Assembly: GCA_910578585.1 (NCBI GenBank)
Contig: CAJTRG010000002.1
Coordinates: 121,668 to 185,667 of the forward strand
From: an uncultured Mailhella sp.
GTDB lineage: Bacteria > Desulfobacterota > Desulfovibrionia > Desulfovibrionales > Desulfovibrionaceae
Direction of reading: 5' to 3'
DNA: 64,000 nt
Shown here piece by piece: positions 15,978 to 26,202 of this stretch (positions within the stretch are counted from its first letter, which is position 1; each line of letters begins with the position of its first letter). A program made the translations under genes and the position numbers. The notes under the pieces are model-generated. The model was not told the origin of the DNA and searched no databases. It saw only the letters and a list, made by a program, of their open reading frames with translations.

Positions 15978-17624
15978 ATGAAAACCAAGTTTATTTTTGT
16001 AACAGGCGGTGTTTTATCTTCATTAGGCAAAGGGCTTGCAGCCGCTTCTTTAGGAGCATTGCTCAAAGCTCGCGGGCTTAAAGTTACTATCCAAAAACTT
16101 GATCCATATATCAACGTAGACCCTGGAACCATGAATCCCTTTCAACACGGGGAAGTGTTTGTTACCGACGACGGCGCTGAAACTGACCTTGATTTAGGTC
16201 ACTATGAACGCTATCTCGGTGTTTCTCTTTCAAAACGCAACAGTACTTCAGCTGGTCGCATTTATTATACTGTTTTAAATAAAGAACGCCGCGGTGATTA
16301 TCTTGGCGGAACTGTTCAGGTTATTCCTCATATTACGGATGAAATCAAACGCACTATGCTGAGCCTTGCGGCAGATGTTCCTCAAGATGAAGCTCCTGAT
16401 GTTGCTATTATCGAAATTGGCGGTACAGTTGGTGATATTGAAAGCTTGCCATTTTTAGAAGCTATGCGTCAGCTTCGTTCTGAACTTGGCAGAAATAATT
16501 GCCTTAATATCCATTTAACGCTTGTTCCTTATCTTCGTGCAGCAGGGGAATATAAAACAAAACCAACACAGCACAGTGTAAAAGAATTGCTTTCCATTGG
16601 TGTGCAGCCTGATATTATTCTTTGCCGCTGTGAAGAAGCTATCCCAACAGATATGAAACGCAAAATCTCTCTCTTCTGTAACGTGGAAGAAGGTGCGGTT
16701 TTCTCTTCTGTTGATGTAAAGAATGTGTACGAAGTTCCTTTGAAATTTTATGAAGAAGGCTTTGACCAAAAAGTTGTGATTATGCTGCAATTAAATGCAG
16801 GTAATCCAAAGCTTGATGCCTGGAAGAAATTAATTGCTGATTTCAATGATATTCAACATACTGTAACCATTGGTATTGTTGGTAAATATGTAGATTTGAA
16901 AGAAGCATACAAGAGCCTGCACGAAGCCCTTATCCATGCTGGCGTTGCCAATCACGCAACAGTGCTTCTCCGCTATGTGAACTCAGAAGAAATTACCAGA
17001 GATAATGTTGCCAATATGCTTGCTGGCTGTAATGGTATTCTTGTTCCCGGCGGTTTTGGATATCGCGGCGTTGAAGGAAAAATTGAAGCCATTCGCTTTG
17101 CTCGTGAAAAGAAAATTCCATTCTTTGGTATTTGTCTTGGTATGCAGTGTGCTGTTATTGAATTTGCCCGCCATGTTGCTGGACTAAAAGATGCCAATTC
17201 CGAAGAATTTGTGCCAGACTGCAAGAATAATGTTATTTATTTGATTAAAGAATGGTTTGATTTTAGAACCAATAAACGCGAAGTTCGTGACGACAGCAGC
17301 GATAAAGGCGGAACCATGCGTCTTGGTGCATACCCCTGTAAACTCAAAGAAGGCACTAAAGCCTATGCAGCGTATGTAAGTCCTGAAATTTCTGAAAGAC
17401 ATAGACACCGCTATGAATTCAACAATAAGTTTAAAGAAATACTTGAAGAAAACGGACTTGTTTTCAGTGGAACTTCACCTGATAATGAACTCATGGAAAT
17501 TATTGAAATTGCCGATCACCCATGGTTTGTTGGCTGCCAGTTCCATCCGGAATTAAAATCCAACCCCATGAAAGCACACCCTTTATTCCGTGATTTTATT
17601 GCCGCTTCCATTAGAAATATCTAA
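15978..17624 (+). CDS. pyrG: CTP synthase
   Basis: A 548-aa protein with the synthetase domain first (FVTGGVLSSLGKGLAAASLG, DPYINVDPGTMNPFQHGEVF) and a class I glutaminase domain after residue 300. The nucleophile is in FFGICLGMQCAV and the His-Glu pair in VGCQFHPELKS. It converts UTP to CTP using glutamine and ATP. GAGGTCA precedes the ATG at 15978; the in-frame start at 15963 would place it before that site. A strong terminator follows. Confidence 0.97.
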   Translation: MKTKFIFVTGGVLSSLGKGLAAASLGALLKARGLKVTIQKLDPYINVDPGTMNPFQHGEVFVTDDGAETDLDLGHYERYLGVSLSKRNSTSAGRIYYTVLNKERRGDYLGGTVQVIPHITDEIKRTMLSLAADVPQDEAPDVAIIEIGGTVGDIESLPFLEAMRQLRSELGRNNCLNIHLTLVPYLRAAGEYKTKPTQHSVKELLSIGVQPDIILCRCEEAIPTDMKRKISLFCNVEEGAVFSSVDVKNVYEVPLKFYEEGFDQKVVIMLQLNAGNPKLDAWKKLIADFNDIQHTVTIGIVGKYVDLKEAYKSLHEALIHAGVANHATVLLRYVNSEEITRDNVANMLAGCNGILVPGGFGYRGVEGKIEAIRFAREKKIPFFGICLGMQCAVIEFARHVAGLKDANSEEFVPDCKNNVIYLIKEWFDFRTNKREVRDDSSDKGGTMRLGAYPCKLKEGTKAYAAYVSPEISERHRHRYEFNNKFKEILEENGLVFSGTSPDNELMEIIEIADHPWFVGCQFHPELKSNPMKAHPLFRDFIAASIRNI

Positions 17625-17655
17625 TAAGATTTTGTATCATTATATAACTTTTATT

Positions 17656-17682
17656 GTCCCTCACTTTGTGGGGGACTTTTTT
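17656..17682 (+). terminator. pyrG terminator
   Basis: A 9-bp stem GTCCCTCAC (17656-17664) / GTGGGGGAC (17668-17676), including one G-U pair, a TTT loop and six Ts. Confidence 0.9.
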
Positions 17683-17800
17683 ATGTATTTTGCTTTTGGG
17701 TTATTATTACTTTGTTAATGATAATCCCGCTGCAAGTGTTCACTCTCAACGGGATTTTATTCTATTACCTAGCTTAAAGATTACAAAAAATAAATTTAAA

Positions 17801-18514
17801 TTAATTTTTACGAGCAATACACATCGCAGAAAGACCAAATAAACGATTTTTTAACATAAATTTTGTTTCGGTTGAGCAAAGAAAAGATAGAACTGTATTC
17901 ACAAATTTTGAGTGTTTTTGTAATTGAGAATGAGGAGTGTTTTTATTAGAAAATAAATTATTAGCCATACGTGTAATTACAGCTAAAGGAAAGACAGAAC
18001 CAAAATAATAAAAGCTGTCTACGAGAGAGAGACCAGAATTAGAAATAAGAGCTTCCAATTCTTTTAAAGTGTAACGTCTTTTGTGTTTAAGAAAAACATC
18101 GTGTTGGCTCCATAAAAATTTAAATGCAGGAACGGAAATAAAGAAATGGCAGCCACTGGGTACTTTTTCAATATAATTTTTTAAAAAATCGCTGTCATTT
18201 TCAATATGTTCCAAAACATCAACAAAAAGAACCAAATCAGGAGTAACTTCAGGGCATTGTCTTCTATAATGAATAATTCCATTTGCAAAATTTTCATCAT
18301 ATTCTTTCTCATAAGCAATATCAATACACCAGGATTCTTTTACATCAGAATTTTCAATAAGATATTTTGAAAAAAACGCAGATCCAGCTCCGACATCAAG
18401 AATAGTATTCTTTTTATAAGGTTGTAATACTTTTGCAATAGTAGATGCTTTTGATTTATAATACCAATGTGAATTTATTTCATCACCTAATATATCAATT
18501 TCTTTAATATCCAT
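17801..18514 (-). CDS. Class I SAM-dependent methyltransferase
   Basis: A 237-aa protein with motif I ILDVGAGSAFFSKYL at about residues 38-52, the acidic position CIDIAYEKEY after it, and motif IV-like DLVLFVDVLEHIENDSDFL near residue 95. KRRYTLKELEALI follows, as in Methyltransf_23-type enzymes that often act on lipids, quinones or glycans. The substrate is unknown. It stands alone, with no strong ribosome site, and its upstream region holds an inverted repeat (GTGCAGA at 18549, TCTGCAC at 18588). Confidence 0.8.
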   Translation of the reverse strand: MDIKEIDILGDEINSHWYYKSKASTIAKVLQPYKKNTILDVGAGSAFFSKYLIENSDVKESWCIDIAYEKEYDENFANGIIHYRRQCPEVTPDLVLFVDVLEHIENDSDFLKNYIEKVPSGCHFFISVPAFKFLWSQHDVFLKHKRRYTLKELEALISNSGLSLVDSFYYFGSVFPLAVITRMANNLFSNKNTPHSQLQKHSKFVNTVLSFLCSTETKFMLKNRLFGLSAMCIARKN

Positions 18515-18633
18515 ATTTCATTTCATATTGCAAAAAGTTATAATAAAAGTGCAGAGTTGCCATTATAATTGATTATATTTGACATGTTCTGCACGATTTA
18601 AATTTTTTATTTGATAGATATAAGTATAAAAAA

Positions 18634-19374
18634 TTAATTATCGCCAAGGGCAGCGTTTTCATCCACAACCCAGATCAAGTCACCGCCGGCAGGACGCACA
18701 AATTGGGCTGGGAGTTTTGGTTCACTGAGCAAGTTTAATGATTTACTCAAGGCATCGTGTTTTTCTTTTCCTGTAACCATGAATAAACAGCAGCGGGCAT
18801 TATTGAGTACTGGCAGCGTCAGTGTAATTCTATCACCGCTTTTGCTTCTTACATATTGGTCAATAACAATACGTTCCTTTTCATGGAGTGCGTATTCACC
18901 GGGGAAAAGGGAAGCCGTATGTCCGTCTTCACCAAGTCCTAATAAAATGCAGTCAAATTTAGGAAATTCACCTTCGTCCAAACGAAAATGTTCACGAATA
19001 AGTTTTTCATAAGCAAGAGCAGATTCTACAGGATTTCCTTCACCTTTTATCCGATAGTAGCGGGTAGCTGGAACTTTGGATAAAAGTTCACGTCTTGCAA
19101 TGCCATAGTTGCTATTGGGATCATCAGGATGAACACAAAATTCATCACCCCAATAAATCATAATTTTTTCCCATGGCAAACGTTCAGCCCAGTCTTCTTC
19201 AGCTAAAAGGCGAAAAAGAGGAATAGGGGTAGTTCCGCCAGAAAGCGCAAGGGTAAACACGCCTCTTTCTTCAATTGCTTCTTCGCAAATTTGAACCAAG
19301 TGGTGTGCTACGCGTTCTGCCATAGCAGCAGGGTCTTTGTGAATATGCAGTGCTAAATGTATTGAACGTGACAT
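18634..19374 (-). CDS. pgl: 6-phosphogluconolactonase
   Basis: A 246-aa protein of the DevB/SOL family: FTLALSGGTTPIPLFRLL near residue 40, IYWGDEFCVHPDDPNSNYG near 93 and the catalytic-region ILLGLGEDGHTASLFPG near 145. It hydrolyses 6-phosphogluconolactone in the pentose phosphate pathway. GGAG lies 6 bases before the ATG. It is the last gene of the minus-strand run from 27333, 57 bases after the preceding gene. Confidence 0.95.
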   Translation of the reverse strand: MSRSIHLALHIHKDPAAMAERVAHHLVQICEEAIEERGVFTLALSGGTTPIPLFRLLAEEDWAERLPWEKIMIYWGDEFCVHPDDPNSNYGIARRELLSKVPATRYYRIKGEGNPVESALAYEKLIREHFRLDEGEFPKFDCILLGLGEDGHTASLFPGEYALHEKERIVIDQYVRSKSGDRITLTLPVLNNARCCLFMVTGKEKHDALSKSLNLLSEPKLPAQFVRPAGGDLIWVVDENAALGDN

Positions 19375-19431
19375 ATTTGCTCCTTCGAAAAAATCCTTTT
19401 ACAGTATACGGCTAAATCGCAAAACTGGCAA

Positions 19432-20589
19432 TTACTTTTTTCTGATATCAAAATATTCACCGCTGTTGGTATTTATCATCACGGGACTGGCTTTGCAAAT
19501 AAGGGGTGAATGTGCTGTTAAAGCTTTTAATTGCGTTTCATTGACAAAAACAGGCAAAGACATATTAACCCCATTGGTAGGCAAAACAATGGTATTGCTT
19601 CGGAGTGTTTCCTCTAAAATATCCATACCTTCACCATCAGAAATTTTAAGACTCACAGCAAAGGATACAATATGATCATTCTGGTAGTTTGGATCAGCAA
19701 CATAGTTGATGAAAAGAACATCTTTGCCGCTTACTTTTCCAAAACTTGTAGAACAAACCGAATTAGGCAAAAATGCCAACATGTTATGCAAATCGTGCTG
19801 AGTCTTCTTGCTTTTAAATTTTTGTTCCTGTAAATGGCGTTTTGAAAGTTTCAAATTATAAACTTGTAAAATTTCTTCAAGGTTTGCCAATTTTACAATT
19901 TTCAGACTGTTTTTTGTTTGTTTAACTTCCAGTTTAATTGGAATACGTTCCCAAAAATCATCATAAAGTGTTGTAGAAATAATATGAGAATTTTTATCGT
20001 TATCTTTTTTGATTTCAAACTGTGCTTGTGCTAAAAGCGCGCCGATGTGTTTAGGAATAAAGAGTGTTTTATTATTGAAATCATTATCGTATTCATTATC
20101 TTTGAAAATATCCAGAAATAAAAGGGAAATATTGTCCGTAATGAGTTCTGTATCTGGAATTTCTCCCATTTGAGCATGCACATACTTATAATTCTGGATT
20201 AAGCTGATAAGATCATTAATAAAGTTATCGGAAAACTCCGGTAAATCAATAATAGAACTGAATAGTGAAGGATCTTTTGCTTGGAAAGAGTCTTCCAGGC
20301 AAGATAAAATATATCCCGGACGATTGACTTTAGTTGCCTGATAGAAAGAAAAGCCCCCGATACCCGTTATCATAAGTATAATAACAACAAGCAGGGATAT
20401 CCAAACCTTCTTATTACGCAAAAAGGAAAAACGTTTAAGAACGGGTTTTAATAATTTAAAGAGAAAACCTGATTTATCAAGCTTAACATCTTCAAACAAA
20501 ATATCAGCTTCTGCTGCACTGATTTTAGTCGTGGTTTGAGCAGGCTGCGAAGTTTCTTTTGGTTTTTCGTCTTTTGGTGTATCTGCCAT
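19432..20589 (-). CDS. Single-pass membrane protein, unrecognised (385 aa)
   Basis: The N-terminal 60 residues are polar (lysine-, proline- and threonine-rich). They are followed by a basic stretch and one hydrophobic helix, LLVVIILMITGIGGFSFY (about residues 66-83), then a roughly 300-residue domain probably outside the membrane. No family was recognised. It starts 4 bases after the rho stop and lies upstream of pgl, so it belongs to the same transcript. A cell-envelope role is possible from topology only. Confidence 0.7.
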   Translation of the reverse strand: MADTPKDEKPKETSQPAQTTTKISAAEADILFEDVKLDKSGFLFKLLKPVLKRFSFLRNKKVWISLLVVIILMITGIGGFSFYQATKVNRPGYILSCLEDSFQAKDPSLFSSIIDLPEFSDNFINDLISLIQNYKYVHAQMGEIPDTELITDNISLLFLDIFKDNEYDNDFNNKTLFIPKHIGALLAQAQFEIKKDNDKNSHIISTTLYDDFWERIPIKLEVKQTKNSLKIVKLANLEEILQVYNLKLSKRHLQEQKFKSKKTQHDLHNMLAFLPNSVCSTSFGKVSGKDVLFINYVADPNYQNDHIVSFAVSLKISDGEGMDILEETLRSNTIVLPTNGVNMSLPVFVNETQLKALTAHSPLICKASPVMINTNSGEYFDIRKK

Positions 20590-20593
20590 TATT

Positions 20594-22180
20594 CTATTTA
20601 CTCATTCCATTTAAAAATTCTTTATTATTTTTTGTACCGCGCATTTTATCCAGTAAAAATTCCATACTGTCAATGGAAGACATGGGCGCAAGAATTTTTC
20701 TCAGAATCCAAATTCTGTTCAGATTTTCCTCAGAAAGAAGCAAATCTTCTTTACGTGTGCCGGTCTTATTGATGTCAATAGCAGGGAAGATACGCTTTTC
20801 CGCTAAATGGCGGTCAAGATACAAATCTAAGTTGCCTGTACCTTTGAATTCTTCAAAGATAACTTCGTCCATGCGTGAGCCTGTATCAATAAGAGCAGAT
20901 GCAATAATGGTTAAACTGCCGCCGCCTTCAATATTTCTGGCTGCGCCAAAGAAGCGTTTTGGACGCTGCAGGGCATTGGCATCCAGACCACCTGATAAAA
21001 CCTTGCCGGAAGAAGGGGTCACTGCGTTATAGGCTCTGCCCAAACGGGTAATTGAGTCCAGCAAAATCACCACGTCTTTTTTGCGTTCTACAAGGCGTTT
21101 TGCTTTTTCAAGCACCATTTCAGTCACTTGTACATGGCGCTGGGGTGGTTCGTCAAAGGTGGAGCTGATCACTTCTGCATTTTTAACAGTTCTTTCCATG
21201 TCTGTTACTTCTTCAGGTCTTTCGTCGATCAAAAGAACAATTAAAAATACATCGGGATATTTTGCGCTGATTGCATTGGCAATATTTTGCAGTAAAGTTG
21301 TTTTCCCGGTTCTTGGAGGCGCAACAATGAGTCCGCGCTGGCCGCGTCCGATAGGAGACATCATATCAATAACGCGTCCTGACAGATTTTTTTCATCTGT
21401 TTCAATGCAAAGCTGCTGATCGGGGAAAATGGGTGTCAAGTTATCAAATAAAACTAAGTGCTTGGCATTTTCTGGAGCTTCAAAACCAACTTCATTGACT
21501 TTTACCAAAGCAAAATAGCGTTCACCTTCTTTAGGCGGACGGATTTGACCCTTGACAATATCACCTTTTCTCAAATGATAACGGCGAATTTGTGAAGGGG
21601 AGACATAAACATCATCAGGGCCGGGCATATAACTGCTGAGCGGGGAGCGCAAAAATCCATATCCGTCAGGCAGAACTTCCAAAACACCGTCGGCAATAAT
21701 AGTTCCATTTTGGGAAACACAGGATTGCAGTAATGCAAAAATAAGTTCCTGTTTGCGCATACTGCTTGCATTATCCAGCTGATATTTTTCAGCCAAATCC
21801 ATTAACTCGTTCATACTGCGAGTTTTGAGTTCTGATAAACTCAAAAAGCTGTCAAGGGGAGCTTCTGTTTCTTCAATTTCTTCTTGAGGAACAAAATTAT
21901 TTTTTCGAGTATGAGTGAATTTTCTTTTATACGGTATTCTGTGCGCTATATTTGCTGCACTTACTGTATCTTCAGCAAAATCATAGGAAGGGGGTTCAAA
22001 AAATTGTGCTTCCGGTTCCTGCTCAAAAGAATTTTCAGAAGGAGGTGTTTCTCCTTGTAAATCTTCTTCAGCAAGAACTTTTTTAGGTTTACGCCCGCGT
22101 GTTGATTTTACAGGTTTTTCTTCTGGGGCTGCATCAGCTACAATTTTTCTTCTTCTTGTTTTTGCAACAATTTCAGACAT
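20594..22180 (-). CDS. rho: Transcription termination factor Rho
   Basis: A 528-aa protein. An extra ~100-residue N-terminal extension rich in basic and acidic runs contains an AT-hook-like TRGRKPKK. Next come the Rho N-terminal and cold-shock-like RNA-binding parts (GVLEVLPDGYGFLRSPLSSY), then the RecA-like ATPase: Walker A IVAPPRTGKTTLLQ, ILLDSITRLGRAYN, and the R-loop region. The extension makes it longer than E. coli Rho (419 aa), as in several other phyla. GGATATTTT precedes the ATG. Confidence 0.97.
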   Translation of the reverse strand: MSEIVAKTRRRKIVADAAPEEKPVKSTRGRKPKKVLAEEDLQGETPPSENSFEQEPEAQFFEPPSYDFAEDTVSAANIAHRIPYKRKFTHTRKNNFVPQEEIEETEAPLDSFLSLSELKTRSMNELMDLAEKYQLDNASSMRKQELIFALLQSCVSQNGTIIADGVLEVLPDGYGFLRSPLSSYMPGPDDVYVSPSQIRRYHLRKGDIVKGQIRPPKEGERYFALVKVNEVGFEAPENAKHLVLFDNLTPIFPDQQLCIETDEKNLSGRVIDMMSPIGRGQRGLIVAPPRTGKTTLLQNIANAISAKYPDVFLIVLLIDERPEEVTDMERTVKNAEVISSTFDEPPQRHVQVTEMVLEKAKRLVERKKDVVILLDSITRLGRAYNAVTPSSGKVLSGGLDANALQRPKRFFGAARNIEGGGSLTIIASALIDTGSRMDEVIFEEFKGTGNLDLYLDRHLAEKRIFPAIDINKTGTRKEDLLLSEENLNRIWILRKILAPMSSIDSMEFLLDKMRGTKNNKEFLNGMSK

Positions 22181-22287
22181 AAAATATCCGTCCGTAAATG
22201 ATTAATAAAGATAATGTAGGGGAAAATAAAAAGAGATAAATAGAAATAACAAATGCCTTATAGCGATTTTTTTTTACTTTGGCAAGG

Positions 22288-22881
22288 TTAATCTTTCTTT
22301 CTCATATTAATTTTATTCATGGCTTTAACTGAGCCAAGCTCAAGAATATCCTGCAAGGCAATAACACCCAGTGAAATTGCATTTTCAATTTTTTCTTTAT
22401 CCTGGCCAAATCCACTTAAAACATAATTACTGACCACAGCGGAGTCTTTTGGCCTGCCAATACCCATGCGCAAGCGAAAATAGTCTTGCGTTCCCAAGCG
22501 TGTACTAATGGATTTTAACCCATTATGGCCGGCATTTCCTCCGCCTTTTTTCAATTGTATTCTGCCTGGGATTAAATCAAGTTCATCATGAATAACATAG
22601 AGCTGTTCAGGACTGACTTTATACCAGGCAAGCAGCGGCTGTACGCAGTCGCCGCTTAAATTCATAAAAGTCTGGGGAAAGGCACAAATCCAATCGGCAT
22701 TTTTATAGGTAAGTTTAAAGGTTATGCCATTGAATTTTGAAGTTGAAAATTGATCAACCCGATAATTCTTTGCCATAGCTTTCAAAAATGCTTCCAAGGT
22801 CAAAAAGCCCATATTATGCCTTGTTGTTGCATATTGGCTTCCGGGATTGCCGAGGCCAACAAGAACACCGCCAATTTCCAT
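22288..22881 (-). CDS. pth: Peptidyl-tRNA hydrolase
   Basis: A 197-aa protein with VGLGNPGSQYATTRHNMGF at the N-terminus (catalytic His), FMNLSGDCVQPLLAWY and VIHDELDLIPGRIQLKKGGG, then GHNGLKSISTRLGT. It frees tRNA from prematurely released peptidyl-tRNA. Its start is 1 base after the stop of the TPR gene, so translation is coupled. Confidence 0.97.
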   Translation of the reverse strand: MEIGGVLVGLGNPGSQYATTRHNMGFLTLEAFLKAMAKNYRVDQFSTSKFNGITFKLTYKNADWICAFPQTFMNLSGDCVQPLLAWYKVSPEQLYVIHDELDLIPGRIQLKKGGGNAGHNGLKSISTRLGTQDYFRLRMGIGRPKDSAVVSNYVLSGFGQDKEKIENAISLGVIALQDILELGSVKAMNKINMRKKD

Positions 22882-22882
22882 A

Positions 22883-25800
22883 TTAATTATTTCCTGTAAA
22901 ACGTGTTAAATCACGTGCCATTTCATAGGTATTGAGTTCAGAACTTGCCATTTTTCCATAAATAGATTCTGGTTCACGGCGTCTTACATCTTCCAGAATA
23001 CTGCGCCAGCGCATTGTATCGCCCATTTTTCTGTGCAAACGAGCCTCACGAAGCTGCAAGCCGGCATAATCCTTTGAATTTTCAGAAACATAATTGCGAT
23101 AACGGTTGAGCCATTCCAAAGATTCTGTAAATCTGCCTGCAATTTCTGTAATATCCATAAGTGCCGCGATGCTTTCACTTTCTCGTTCCGGGCTTGCATA
23201 TGGAGACTGCACATTACGCAAATCTTCAAACATGGCTAATGCGTCTAAATTTGCCTGATAGGCGCCGCGGATATTTTGTTTTCTTTCTGCATCACGGGCA
23301 AGAAAATATTGTGCATAAGCGCGCTGATAAAGGGGAATGCTTTCATTGGCTGCAAGTTCCCGCCAAAAAGGAAGGGCTCTTGCTTCCAGACCTAAATTTT
23401 CTGCGGCAATGGCTGTGGTATATTTTTTATTGTTTTCTTTATCAGTGGGTAATCTCCAAGAGTCAATCTTTTTATTGGTTTCTAAAACCCTGCTCCAATC
23501 CTGTGTATTGATTGCATGGGCCAGGAAAATATCATAGGCATAAATTCCTTCTTGATATTCAGTTTCATTGGTAGGTATTCTTTCAAGAAAATATGAGAGC
23601 AGGCTTTCAGCTTCTGCAGTCTCATTTCTGTTAATATGCGCTTTAGCGAGGGATAAACGCAAAAGAGAACTGATAGGCTCATAATAATGATGTACAGCAG
23701 GGAAGCTTTCCCATAAAATCAGCGTTCTTTCATAGTTTTGCTCAGATAAACTCAGCTGAAAAATCGGATCAAATGCTCTGTGCAGTAATTCAGAAGCCGT
23801 GTCAACTTCACGTGTATCAATATTATTGGTAAACACGTTTTGCGCCAGAGCGGCTGCATCTAAATAATCTTTTTCAATGTATTTCAAAATAGCAGAACGC
23901 AATGTTGCTGTAAGCGCTTCTTTGCTGTCTGGGTATTCATTAATAATTTTATTATAATAGGTTGCAGGATATTCTGGATTGGGTTCATTATAAATTTCTA
24001 TAATTTCATCAACTGTATGTCTGTCATCAAAACGGCCATTTTCACCCATATAGAGCAAAGCTTTTGGCGCACTTTTATGCTGTGGAAAATCTTGATACAG
24101 CTGTTCAAGCACTTTCTTTGCAGAATCATTGAGATGAATATCATAATAAAGATTGGCAATTTTGAATAAAATATCGCCGGCTTGTTCATCTTTTGGATTT
24201 AAGTTGAAAATTTGCCAATAGGTTGAAATGGCATCTCTGATAAGTCCCTGTTCTTCAAGAATATGGGCTTTAATCACCAGATAATCAGGAAATTCCAAAT
24301 AAACTTTTGGCCAGCGGCGATCAATAAAGTTGATCATTGCAAGGGTGCGGTCATAATTGCCAAGCTTGTGCAAAGCTTTAATTTGCAGCATTGCCGCATT
24401 TTTTGCATAGGTATTATCAGGATATTTATCAATAAGAATTTGTAAATATTGAGTTGCAATCGTATAATCCTGATGTTTTAAAAGATAATCACTGACAAGC
24501 AAAATAGCATTGGGCGTATCAAGGCTATAGGGATAATTTTTATAGAGAATATCCGCATAGGCTCTTGCTTCTGCTGGTCTGTCGAGTTCAATATAGGTTG
24601 CAACTAAATTGGCAAGAAGTTCCGGTTTTCTGGAAGATTCATCATTGGCATTCAGAGCTTCCTGCGCAATGGAAATAAAGGTTTCCCCAGCATTTTTTAA
24701 ATTATTGCTGTTCATCACAAAATATGCTTTTGCGCGGTTATAGAAAATTTCTTCCAAAAGATTTTTAGGCAAATTCAGCTCTTTTAATTTTTCTGTTTCT
24801 TCAAATACCGTTTCATATATGCCTAAGTTATAGGATTTACGCATACTTTGGATAGTTGCGGGAATATCAAGAGGGGCAGGAACTTCATTTCCTTCTTCAT
24901 CAACATAAATAATTTCACCAGGCTGCTGTACTTTACCGTCTTCATCCGGCTCTTGAGGTGTTTGCTGGTTTTGTTCAGGATGATTTTGTACTTCCAATTC
25001 TTCCGGACTGGACGCAATCACAGTATCATGGGTTTTATCTTCAATAACAAGGGGTAATGGTTCTTCTTCTTTCTTTTGAATTAATTCTGGAGATTCCGTT
25101 TGTTTGGACGTATCTTTTTGCTCAACTTGCTCTTCCAATTTTTGGCTTTGAATTTCTTCATTGGTAATTGTAGGCACTCCCGGAGGGGTACCAGGATTTA
25201 ATTTTAATGTCACAGACGGAATAACCGTATTTGGATTAACATGCTGATTTTGTTGTGTTCCTTGATTTTGCTGAGCAGAAAGCAATTCATCAGGTTTTAT
25301 GATTTCAGCATTTTCAATAAGATTGCCTGAACTATTTCCCGTTGCTTCAGCGATAAGCACAGGACGTTCTTGGCCTGCAGCAGCAAATTGAGCCAAAAAA
25401 TCACGGGAAGAAGTATCAGCCAAATTATCAATCATGCCGTCAATACTGTCTTGATCAGCAATAACAATACGGGGGCTGGCTGGTTCTTGCGTGATTTGTG
25501 TATGTAAAACTTCTTCTTGTACGTCTTGAGTATTTGCTATTGAATTTGTTTGTTCAGCACTTTGCTGACGATCTTTTAGAGACTGCTGAAGAGTTTTTTC
25601 TGAAATTGCCGGCAAACTTTCCTGATTATCTTGTGAAATTTCAGCAAGTGCAGGTTCGTCTTGAACAACGTTTTCTGCCGCAGTATCGTTTTGCGCAATA
25701 AGACTTTGTTCTGAAGGCTGAGGATTTTCAGTCTGTTCAGAATTTTTCTGTTCTTCTTTCGGTTCTTCAAGTCTTGCTTTAACTGTTTCTTCTTTTTGAC

Positions 25801-26200
25801 TGACTTGCTTGTTAAAATTGACTCGCTGAGCTGTTGGCTTCCAGCGAGCTCCCATGGGGTCTTTATAAATACCTATAATAATATTGCCGTTATTATCCGT
25901 ATTTTGCATGAACCCAAAGGCATTATCTTTTAAAACAACGGAGAGACCATATTCAGTAGCAATAACATTGGATATCATATTCCCTTGAATTACTTGTAAA
26001 TTATTTTCAAAGTTTTTGCCTTGAATAAGAATTTTATTGCTGTCTGTACGAATGGTTTCAATTTTTTCTTTTGCAGTATTATTGCTTACAATAATTTGAT
26101 CAAAGTTCTTGTCCTGATTATAAGACCAGGAAATAGCCTGGGCTGCAGGAACTTTGGCTAAAAATACAATAAGCGCTAAAAGAATAACTTTTATTTTCAT
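22883..26200 (-). CDS. Large exported tetratricopeptide-repeat protein
   Basis: A 1105-aa protein. A Sec signal peptide (MKIKVILLALIVFLAKVPAA, cut after AQA) leads into an AMIN-like beta-rich region (about 25-140). A long glutamine/glutamate/proline-rich low-complexity linker follows (about 145-440). Then many TPR-like helix pairs run from about 450 to the end (for example AEARAYADILYKNYPYSLDT and YDIHLNDSAKKVLEQLYQDF). It is probably a periplasmic or envelope scaffold. It follows the sigma-54 activator gene by 2 bases and is coupled to pth. The specific partner is unknown. Confidence 0.8.
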   Translation of the reverse strand: MKIKVILLALIVFLAKVPAAQAISWSYNQDKNFDQIIVSNNTAKEKIETIRTDSNKILIQGKNFENNLQVIQGNMISNVIATEYGLSVVLKDNAFGFMQNTDNNGNIIIGIYKDPMGARWKPTAQRVNFNKQVSQKEETVKARLEEPKEEQKNSEQTENPQPSEQSLIAQNDTAAENVVQDEPALAEISQDNQESLPAISEKTLQQSLKDRQQSAEQTNSIANTQDVQEEVLHTQITQEPASPRIVIADQDSIDGMIDNLADTSSRDFLAQFAAAGQERPVLIAEATGNSSGNLIENAEIIKPDELLSAQQNQGTQQNQHVNPNTVIPSVTLKLNPGTPPGVPTITNEEIQSQKLEEQVEQKDTSKQTESPELIQKKEEEPLPLVIEDKTHDTVIASSPEELEVQNHPEQNQQTPQEPDEDGKVQQPGEIIYVDEEGNEVPAPLDIPATIQSMRKSYNLGIYETVFEETEKLKELNLPKNLLEEIFYNRAKAYFVMNSNNLKNAGETFISIAQEALNANDESSRKPELLANLVATYIELDRPAEARAYADILYKNYPYSLDTPNAILLVSDYLLKHQDYTIATQYLQILIDKYPDNTYAKNAAMLQIKALHKLGNYDRTLAMINFIDRRWPKVYLEFPDYLVIKAHILEEQGLIRDAISTYWQIFNLNPKDEQAGDILFKIANLYYDIHLNDSAKKVLEQLYQDFPQHKSAPKALLYMGENGRFDDRHTVDEIIEIYNEPNPEYPATYYNKIINEYPDSKEALTATLRSAILKYIEKDYLDAAALAQNVFTNNIDTREVDTASELLHRAFDPIFQLSLSEQNYERTLILWESFPAVHHYYEPISSLLRLSLAKAHINRNETAEAESLLSYFLERIPTNETEYQEGIYAYDIFLAHAINTQDWSRVLETNKKIDSWRLPTDKENNKKYTTAIAAENLGLEARALPFWRELAANESIPLYQRAYAQYFLARDAERKQNIRGAYQANLDALAMFEDLRNVQSPYASPERESESIAALMDITEIAGRFTESLEWLNRYRNYVSENSKDYAGLQLREARLHRKMGDTMRWRSILEDVRRREPESIYGKMASSELNTYEMARDLTRFTGNN

Positions 26201-26202
26201 AT

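Noticed and set aside
17654..17842. 62-codon plus-strand ORF after pyrG
   Set aside because: It begins inside the pyrG terminator stem and overlaps the end of the methyltransferase gene.
20559..21032. 157-codon plus-strand ORF opposite rho
   Set aside because: Shadow frame of the conserved rho C-terminal region.
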